DNA of 64,000 nt, from assembly GCA_002104945.1 (NCBI GenBank), contig MCFH01000074.1:1-64000 (forward strand), given 5' to 3'. Positions within the stretch are counted from its first letter, which is position 1, and every line of letters begins with the position of its first letter. This document shows positions 57,630 through 64,000 of this stretch, one piece after another. A model generated the notes under the pieces. That model did not search any database. It was not told the DNA's origin and saw only the letters and a program-made list of their open reading frames with translations. The DNA is from Piromyces finnis (taxonomy: Eukaryota > Neocallimastigomycota > Neocallimastigomycetes > Neocallimastigales > Neocallimastigaceae). A program made the position numbers and the translations under genes.

Positions 57630-58764
57630 CCAAGTCTAGCAAACACATTTATTAGGAACTTTATCACATCCAGAGAAGTAACAGTTTCCACCGCTTCGGC
57701 TTCTACCCATTTAGTAAAATAGTCAACTAGGACTATTATATAGTGTTTATTATTTCTTGTCTTAGGTAGGGGCCCAATAATATCCAAACCTAGATGTACA
57801 AATGGTCCTTCCACTTTAGTAGCTTTGTCCTCAGTTGGTTCTGGATAAGGTTGTGGTCTATTTACTTGACACTTCTCACACTTGCTAATAATTCTTTTAA
57901 TATCCGCTATCATATCATTCCAATAATAATTTTTCTTTAACCTTTGATAGGTCTTATAATAACCTTCATGACCTACGTTATGTGCTTGAAATATTAACTT
58001 TACTTTTTCTTCTACAGTAGATATTAGTTGACGTAAGTTATTACCATCTACGAAATAGTCCTTCCCATCTATGGTAGTAAATTTTTCAGCTATAAACTCC
58101 TTAATAACTTTGGTTAATAACTCTTCATTGTTAGTTTTATTAATTTTTGTTACCAGTATCTTTTTCTCCTCTTTATTCTTCATTCTTGATAATGCATCAG
58201 CTATAACATTATTCTTTCCTTTATCATATTGAATATCAATATCCAACTGACTTACTGTAAGACACCATCTGTTGTGACGTGCACTATTTGGTTCCTTATT
58301 TTTAAATAAACCCAAAAGTGGTTTATGGTCCGTATAAATCATAGTAGTGTACGGGTTTCCTAAAATATAAGGTTTTAACTTACTCACGCAAAAGAATAAC
58401 GCAGCACCTTCTAACTCTGTTATTCCATAGTTCTTCTCCGCTTTACTAAGACTTCGATTAATATAATGTACATGGTGTTCTATTTTGTTAGTTTCATCTT
58501 CTTGTAATAAAACACCACCTACTCCTTCATACGACGCGTCCGTACGTATGATAAAAGGCTTATCAAATTCAGGAAACTTTAAAATGGGAGCGTTTATCAG
58601 TTTTTCTTTTAATACTTTAAATGCTTTTTCATGTTTTTCTTCCCATTTATATCGTACATTTTTCTTTAATAATTCACATAAGGGCGCGGTTACTTGAGAA
58701 TAATTAGGAATAAAATTTCGATAATATCCTACTGCACCCAAAAACGAACGTAACTCATGAATAT
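57630..58764 (-). pseudogene. Ty3-D RNase H and integrase N-terminus
   Basis: It contains GAVGYYRNFIPNYSQVTAPL, RTDASYEGVGGVLLQ (RNase H), IYTDHKPLLGLF, an HHCC zinc site (HNVGHEGYYKTYQRLKKNYY, CEKCQVNRP), and LGLDIIGPLPKTRN with the first integrase Asp. The frame is open for 374 codons and is ended only by the nested LTR. Confidence 0.9.
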
Positions 58765-59374
58765 TGTAAAGATATCAAACGCCACAGATTGATATCTTTA
58801 ATGTAACTTAAGCCATAAATATCATTGTTTAAGTTACACGAATTATATTACAGAAAAAGAAAATGGGACATAATTTATTTATTAATAATTAAAGTTTAAA
58901 ACAAAATAAATTATTAGTTTATTCTTAATGTTTAACAAATAAATTAAAATTCTCAATTCAAACCCCTAGTTTTAGTATTGTTTTGTAATAGAAATAGACA
59001 TCTAGTATATAATTATTAAATGTTTAATATATCAATAATACATGGGCACATATTCAAATTGAATAGTACTTAATTTGAATTGTCAATTGTATTTTACTAA
59101 AAATAGTTATAGTTTAAATATTTATTAATAATTAAGATTTTAGTGTAGATTTTAAATAATAATATATAAGAAATAAATAGTTATAATATAATATAAATGT
59201 ATTTAGGAAAAATATAAATAGAAGATATTTTTCATCATTTTATCGATGTAATTGTTATTAATATAATTTCTATTATAATAAAAGATATTTTTTAACAAAA
59301 CAATTTTATATAAATCTTTAGTGTTATTGTAATAGAATAGATATCCTAATCTATTCTTTTGTGTCGACTTTACA
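58765..59374 (+). repeat. Family A solo LTR in Ty3-D
   Basis: 610 bp with perfect TSD AATAT (58760-58764; 59375-59379). Confidence 0.95.
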
Positions 59375-61537
59375 AATATTTCCTGGAGCTTCCCACTTCC
59401 TTATGGCTTCTATTTTACTTTCCAAAGGACTCAAACCTTTAGTAGATAACCTGTGACCTAATACATTTACTTCTTCCTTCATAAAACTACATTTCTCAAG
59501 ATTTATTTTTCATTTTCTTTCAATATTTCAAATACTCTCTTAATATGTTCCATGTGTTCTTCCACACTCTTGGAATATATGAGTACATCATCAATAAAAT
59601 TATATACACAATTTCCTATTAAAGGAAATAATATCTTATTCATTTCCCTCTGAAAAGTTGCTGGTGCATTAGTTAACCCAAACGGCATGACCTTAAACTG
59701 ATAGTTACCAAACTTAGTAGTAAAACTAGTAACCTCAGTGCTTTCCTCATGCATAGAAATTTGATGATAACCTGAATATAAGTCCATAGTAGTGAATATT
59801 TTGGCTCCGTTCAGACTATCAAATATTTCATCAATATAGGGGAGTGAATAAGAGTCCTTTTCCGTGAGGTCGTTCACTCTCCTATAGTCCACACACATTC
59901 TCCACTTACCATTATGTTTTGGAACCAGAACTACAGGGGAGGACCATTCTGAATAGGACGGCTCTATTAACTTTTTTTCTATTAGCTTAGTTAACTCTTC
60001 TTTTAGTATATCTGATTTAAATTTAGTTAACCTATAAGCTCTTTGTTTAACTGGTTTTACACCAGCCTTTAGATTTATTTTATGTGGTGATAATTTAGAA
60101 GGCGTTAATTCCTCAGAAGACGTCGCAATAATTTCTAGGTTTTCTTCCAAAAGTCGGAGTATCTCTTTCCGTTTATCTTTTGGTAAGGTGTTCAAGAATA
60201 TCTCATTGTGTATGTACTCCTGAGGTGGTAAACCTTCAATAGACTTCAAGCTTTTAGTATCTCCATCTGGTATCTTCTTAATAGTACATACCAATTTTCC
60301 TTCATTATAATATTGGTTATTGATAGGTACTATTTCTTCTACTACACCTCTTTCTTTCACTTGACATAAGCTCTTGGTTACTGGATTTATATATAATAAA
60401 TTATCTACTTGAGTTTTATAATTTATTAACATATCATAGAACGGTTCTTCTTTTTCAAGTATTCTGAAGTCAACCACTAGTTCCACCTCTCCTATTCTAA
60501 CTGGTATACGCACCACAGTACCCTCAGAGTATTCTTCATCAGTAGTAGCTAGTCGAATACGTCCTTTGCTTATTCCTACCACTTCATATTCCTTTGGTAG
60601 TCTTTTGTAAAAAGAAGATGTAATAACATTTAAGTTACTACACGTATCCACCAGTAGTTTTCCTGGTATCCCATCCACAGTCGCATCCACCATTGCTATA
60701 TCCTCTTCTGAAGCTTCATTATTCTTACTTATATAGTCATGGTTGATATTATTTAATAAGGTTGTAGTGGCTACTATGTTATTTAATGCACCTGATACCT
60801 TGCTTTGTACTTTCTCTAACTTTAGTCCTTGGGAAAGTTGAGTTCTTATTTTTGGGCATACATTAAATAACTGTCCATAAGTAATATCACATTTAGCTGT
60901 GTTTAAATCTTCAAAAATATCATAATCACTGGTATCACCTCTCATTTGGATATTACGGGTGACTTTCTCCTCTTTAGTTTTATCTTTTTCTTTATCTTTA
61001 GTCATTTTCAATAACGTCGGTAGAATATCTGTATTTTTCTTTTTAGCTTTTTCTACTTCTACTTTATCTTCTGTATCAATACTGACCTCTATATCTTCGT
61101 TTTCTTCTCTTTCTTCTTTATTTATAGTGGTTGGTGGTTTACTTCTTTGTTTTTCTCTGAGTCTTTTACTTTTCTCTTTTTCCTTGTTAATATTAGGTTG
61201 ACTCAGAACAGACGTGTCAAGTTGGTTCTTGGGTTGTGAAGGTGAACCTGGTTCCAAACTCTCATTACTGAGTTCACGTTCTTGTTGCTTCCTAATAGCA
61301 GGAGTAACTATTGGTCTAGGGTCTTCTTTTAATGATTTTTGTACTCTTTTCTTGGAAGAGTCTTCTTAATCATTAGCTTTTCTTTTAGCTGCAGCAATAA
61401 TTTTATCTTCAATAGAAGATATTTCTTCCTTATCTGATAAGTCAGAATACTCAGAATATTCAGAGTACTCATTATTATCAACTGAACTGTTATTAAGTGA
61501 AGCTATTTTTGGATTACTGGGAGTGCTTCTTCTCCCA
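59375..61537 (-). pseudogene. Ty3-D protease and reverse transcriptase
   Basis: The main frame (61257-59503) begins after a Ser/Glu-rich stretch. The protease region is GKLLVDTCSNLNVITSSF, with DTCS where retropepsins usually have DTGA/DSGS. RT has WSSPVVLVPKHNGKWRMCVD, TMDLYSGYHQI, VMPFGLTNAPATFQ and FIDDVLIYSK with both palm Asp present. A one-base loss in an A run near 59510 shifts the frame before INLEKCSF. An in-frame TAA near 61367 separates it from the end of Gag. Few other lesions are seen. Confidence 0.88.
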
Positions 61538-62458
61538 CTAATTTAAATGAACTTTTCTGGCCTTTTGTTTGTTTTCTTCTACTATGGCATTCAGTTTAGA
61601 ACAATGATATTGAAAGTGTCCCTTCTCGTTGCAAAAGTAACAAGTTTTGATAGTCAAGTTTCTCATTTTCTCCGTCAACTCATTCATAGGATCTTTCTTA
61701 TCGTTACCATAATTCGCTATTGTTGGCTTCTTGTTCCTTTCATAGCTATCTTCTTTTCTTTCATATTTATATTTATATCTTTTATCAGAGTTAGAAGAGG
61801 TGGATACATCATAACTGTTAGCCTTATGACGATTTCTTAAATTTAGTCTATCCCCATCTTCTGCAAACTTGTAGGCTTCTGCTAAGGTAACTTCTTTTTC
61901 CCTACGCACATTTTCCCAGGCTTTATAGTTAGGCTCAATGGAATCTAAGTAATCTTCAACATCTACTTTCCTTCTACGCTTCTTGTCTAGTTTGACATAC
62001 AAGGAACGGTACCTTATGTTGAGGTCTTTTATTTCTTCATTCTTTTTGATTCGCATATCCCTAAGCTCCTTGAGAAGTTCTATTTGATCTTCCTTTACTC
62101 CATAAAATTCTTCTAACATAGTGACTATCTTTTTAAGGGAAGGGTAGTGAGATTTTCTCTTTCCTCTACCTTCATCTTCTTCATCACTATCTTCAGTGTC
62201 TTCATCACTTTCAAAGTCCTTATTAGGATTTAACACTTGAATAAGTTCATTTGGTGTTCCTGTAGTAGTAAACAAACAAGCTAGGAACACTATTTTTGGA
62301 CTTTTAACATCTTGAAGCATAGTCCAATACTTTAATTGACTATACCAAGTCTTAATGTCCAAATTATCTTCAGTTAATCTAGTGACATGCTTTAATTCCT
62401 TCATTAATTTAGCAAAGTTAATAGATTTATCTGCTCCAATACTCATTTTTATATACAA
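61538..62458 (-). CDS. Ty3-D Gag
   Basis: An open 306-residue frame starts MYIKMSIGADKSINFAKLMK. The middle part is the Gag capsid-like helical region (WYSQLKYWTMLQDVKSPKIV, MLEEFYGVKEDQIELLKEL), interrupted by an acidic insertion (residues about 88-105). Near the C-terminus is a CCHC knuckle (CYFCNEKGHFQYHC). Gag forms the particle that packages the RNA. Pol is in a different frame, unlike the fused frame of Ty3-A. Confidence 0.87.
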   Translation of the reverse strand: MYIKMSIGADKSINFAKLMKELKHVTRLTEDNLDIKTWYSQLKYWTMLQDVKSPKIVFLACLFTTTGTPNELIQVLNPNKDFESDEDTEDSDEEDEGRGKRKSHYPSLKKIVTMLEEFYGVKEDQIELLKELRDMRIKKNEEIKDLNIRYRSLYVKLDKKRRRKVDVEDYLDSIEPNYKAWENVRREKEVTLAEAYKFAEDGDRLNLRNRHKANSYDVSTSSNSDKRYKYKYERKEDSYERNKKPTIANYGNDKKDPMNELTEKMRNLTIKTCYFCNEKGHFQYHCSKLNAIVEENKQKARKVHLN

Positions 62459-62697
62459 GTTTTAAATAAAAAAATAAAAATACAATTTTACAATAATATT
62501 AATAATGAAACAAGTTCAAAAAAAAAATAATTTTCTTTTATAAGAATTTAAAAGAATGAATTACAACAATATTTGAAATATATTTAATTAACAACACTAA
62601 TAATTATTCTCTTTAGTTAAACTAGTAATACCAATATAAAATACTTCCTTAACTGCACCAATTAACAATATTAATTTCTCTCTATTAACTATTTTAA
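62459..62697 (-). promoter_or_regulatory. Ty3-D leader with tRNA-type primer site
   Basis: AT-rich leader upstream of Gag. On the minus strand TTGGTGCAGTTAAGG (about 62668-62654) looks like a tRNA 3'-end complement (TGG start). The adjacent LTR end expected just beyond it is not recognisable. Confidence 0.45.
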
Positions 62698-62966
62698 TTG
62701 TGCCTTGAAGTATATAACTTTTAAATTAATTTTAAAAATTTTTATATAAATACGAGTGAATTTTTCTAAATAATTTAAGAAAATGGAGTTTTTATTAATT
62801 AATAAATTATTGTTAAACACTAACCTATTAAGTTAGAAATTGTGTGTTTTTAATAATAATTTTAAATATTAATAATTAACAGTAATTAAAAGTGTTTTAT
62901 ATTTACTAAGTTATTTTAGTAAATTATTATAAATTTCTTTTATTGTTAAGAACACATTTCTTTACA
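62698..62966 (+). repeat. Truncated relative of unit C
   Basis: It shares TATAAATACGAGTGAATTTT, AACACTAACCTATTAAGTTA and the ending TTATTGTTAA(A/G)..ACACATTTC with 35820-36046 and ends TTCTTTACA. Its sense is plus, opposite to Ty3-D. Confidence 0.75.
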
Positions 62967-63620
62967 TTATTTATGAATTTTAAGAAATTTAAAATTGTGT
63001 TGGTTGCTTCGGCCTTCTCTTTGAGTAAGCAAACCCAGGATTTTCTACTAAATTCATCAATAAATGTGATGATATATTTCATATCATCTATTGATGTAGG
63101 TTTATAGGTCCGATGATGTCAGAAAGGATAGTTTCCAAGATATTAGAGGCTTTTGGAGTAACTTTATTATGGGGCTTTGCCTTCAATTTTGATATTTTGT
63201 AATCTATGCATTGGTCATTTTTCTTCGTTCTGAGTTCCAAATATTTGTTTAAATCTTCCTGGTAGTAGTGACCTAGACGGCGGTGCCATAAGTCTTGGTT
63301 AAAAGTTTCAGTGGAGCAAAATTGTTGATTAAGATTATTGAATTTAATCCTAATAACATTATTGCTGTCAGGTTTGTGTTTGCTAATAACTTTGTCTGTA
63401 TGGTCAGACAAGATTAAGAGAACCTTACCATTTTGATTCTTTAACTGAGTATTAATACCAGCTATCGTTAGTTTTATTCCACTAATAAGATTTTTATTAA
63501 CTTCATTTGAGAAAAGTACTCTTTTTAATACTATCTCAGTTCCGTTTATGGCTCCGCGGTAAGTACCATGGCCCTCAAAAGTACAAGTAGAACCATTTGC
63601 ACAGCTCAGTAATTTTTTCG
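62967..63620 (-). pseudogene. Copia-4 protease and integrase N-terminus
   Basis: It encodes LWHRRLGHYYQEDLNKYLEL, QCIDYKISKLKAKPH (the second zinc Cys is Tyr), LSDIIGPINL, a frameshift near 63100, and FIDEFSRKSWVCLLKEKAE. Upstream are protease-like stretches near 63580 (TCTFEGHGTYRGAI, RVLFSNEVNKNLISG). Confidence 0.83.
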
Positions 63621-63748
63621 TTAATTATTAATAAATAAATTATGTCTCATTTTCTTTTTCTGTAATATAAATTGTGTAACTTAAACAATAATACTTGTGG
63701 CTTAAGTTACATTAAAGATATCAAGCTGAGGCGTTTGATATCTTTACA
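63621..63748 (-). repeat. Truncated family A LTR end
   Basis: Only the last 128 bases of a minus-sense family A LTR are present, ending GATATCTTTACA. It interrupts the CCHC knuckle of Copia-4 Gag. Confidence 0.88.
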
Positions 63749-64000
63749 GTGTCCCGGAATGTCACAGATAACACAGTACTTGTTTCTGTGATATTGTTTT
63801 GTATTTCTTCTATTTCCTTTTGAATGTTTTCCTTCTATGTTGTCTATATCCATGTAGTCATTGTTTGGATTTTTGAAGTTGTTGATGGATGGGTTATTAT
63901 TTCTTCTTATGTTTCTAGGGTTAAAATTGTTATTTCTTTGGTTGTAAGTTTGGTTATTGTTGTATTCCATTTGGTAGCAAATAACTGTGTATCTATCTTT
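63749..64000 (-). pseudogene. Copia-4 Gag fragment
   Basis: It encodes an Asn/Arg-rich stretch (NNNFNPRNIRRNNNPSIN), NDYMDIDNIEGKHSKGN and the start of a zinc knuckle (YCVICDIPGH) before the truncated LTR. The N-terminus lies outside the window. Confidence 0.8.

Larger units (their letters stand above)
55260..62966 (-). mobile_element. Ty3-D: gypsy element inserted in Copia-4 integrase
   Basis: TSD TTATT (55255-55259; 62967-62971) brackets the insertion. Gag and Pol frames on the minus strand are long and mostly readable. A left LTR is at 55260-56129. The matching right LTR is not present; instead a plus-sense relative of unit C fills 62698-62966. A tRNA-type primer site (TGGTGCAGTTAAGG on the minus strand, near 62667-62654) lies just inside. 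Two solo LTRs (56828-57629, 58765-59374) are nested. Confidence 0.82.
49968..64000 (-). mobile_element. Copia-4: decayed Ty1/copia element hosting Ty3-D and several LTRs
   Basis: Read from right to left on the minus strand: Gag (64000-63750), protease and integrase N-terminus (63620-62967), integrase C-terminus (55259-54644), Asn-rich linker, RT (54300-53515), RNase H (51960-51851 and 51143-50618), purine tract (complement of 50536-50550), and a 3' LTR ending at 50535. The left end of that LTR could not be fixed, and the 5' end is beyond the window. Integrase reads continuously if Ty3-D (55260-62966, TSD TTATT) is removed. Confidence 0.87.

Overview
This is a very AT-rich eukaryotic window: long poly-A/T tracts, TAA/TTA microsatellites, Asn-rich reading frames, genes cut by many short introns, and dense LTR retrotransposons. 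I infer an anaerobic gut fungus (Neocallimastigomycota). A dictyostelid-like amoeba is the main alternative. No rRNA or marker gene is present to settle it.

Layout. (1) 1-3172 is a fold-back palindrome with about 1.55-kb arms carrying an Asn/Thr/Ser-rich reading frame. The two arms have complementary small indels, so an assembly artefact is possible. (2) 5666-12695 (minus) holds a 27-exon gene that I reconstructed exon by exon with consistent reading phase. It encodes a multi-pass membrane protein of about 1,211 residues resembling the TmcB/TmcC family. (3) 14547-20075 (minus) is an uninterrupted 1,842-residue type II membrane protein with four tandem Stealth (sugar-phosphate transferase) modules. 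The fourth has lost conserved acidic and histidine positions. (4) From 21798 to the end, essentially everything is nested LTR retrotransposons.

The retrotransposon block has four Ty1/copia elements (Copia-1 to Copia-4) and four Ty3/gypsy elements or remnants (Ty3-A to Ty3-D), plus many solo LTRs of two main families (A, about 605 bp; B, about 785 bp) and one large family C LTR-like unit. Target-site duplications (TSDs) prove much of the nesting order: Ty3-A in Copia-1 (GTTTG), Ty3-B next to Copia-2 (TAATC), unit C in a Ty3-B LTR (TTAAC), Copia-3 in a family A LTR (GTTTT/GCTTT), LTR B in Copia-3 (CTCAC), LTR A in that LTR B (TTTAA), a second LTR A in the first (GGTAA), Ty3-D in Copia-4 (TTATT), and LTRs A and B in Ty3-D (AATAT; CCATG/CCAAG).

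Ty3-A is the one element that looks intact and young: a single 1,530-codon Gag-PR-RT-RH-IN-chromodomain frame between LTRs that appear to differ by about one base. It and the decayed Ty3-B share an 11-nt sequence beside the 5' LTR that is complementary to an 11-nt stretch about 35 nt downstream of a TATA box inside their own LTRs. This predicts Tf1-type self-primed reverse transcription. Ty3-B also carries, in its 5' leader, seven dispersed copies of a long hairpin whose stems change in a compensatory way between copies. I consider this the most unusual structure in the window.
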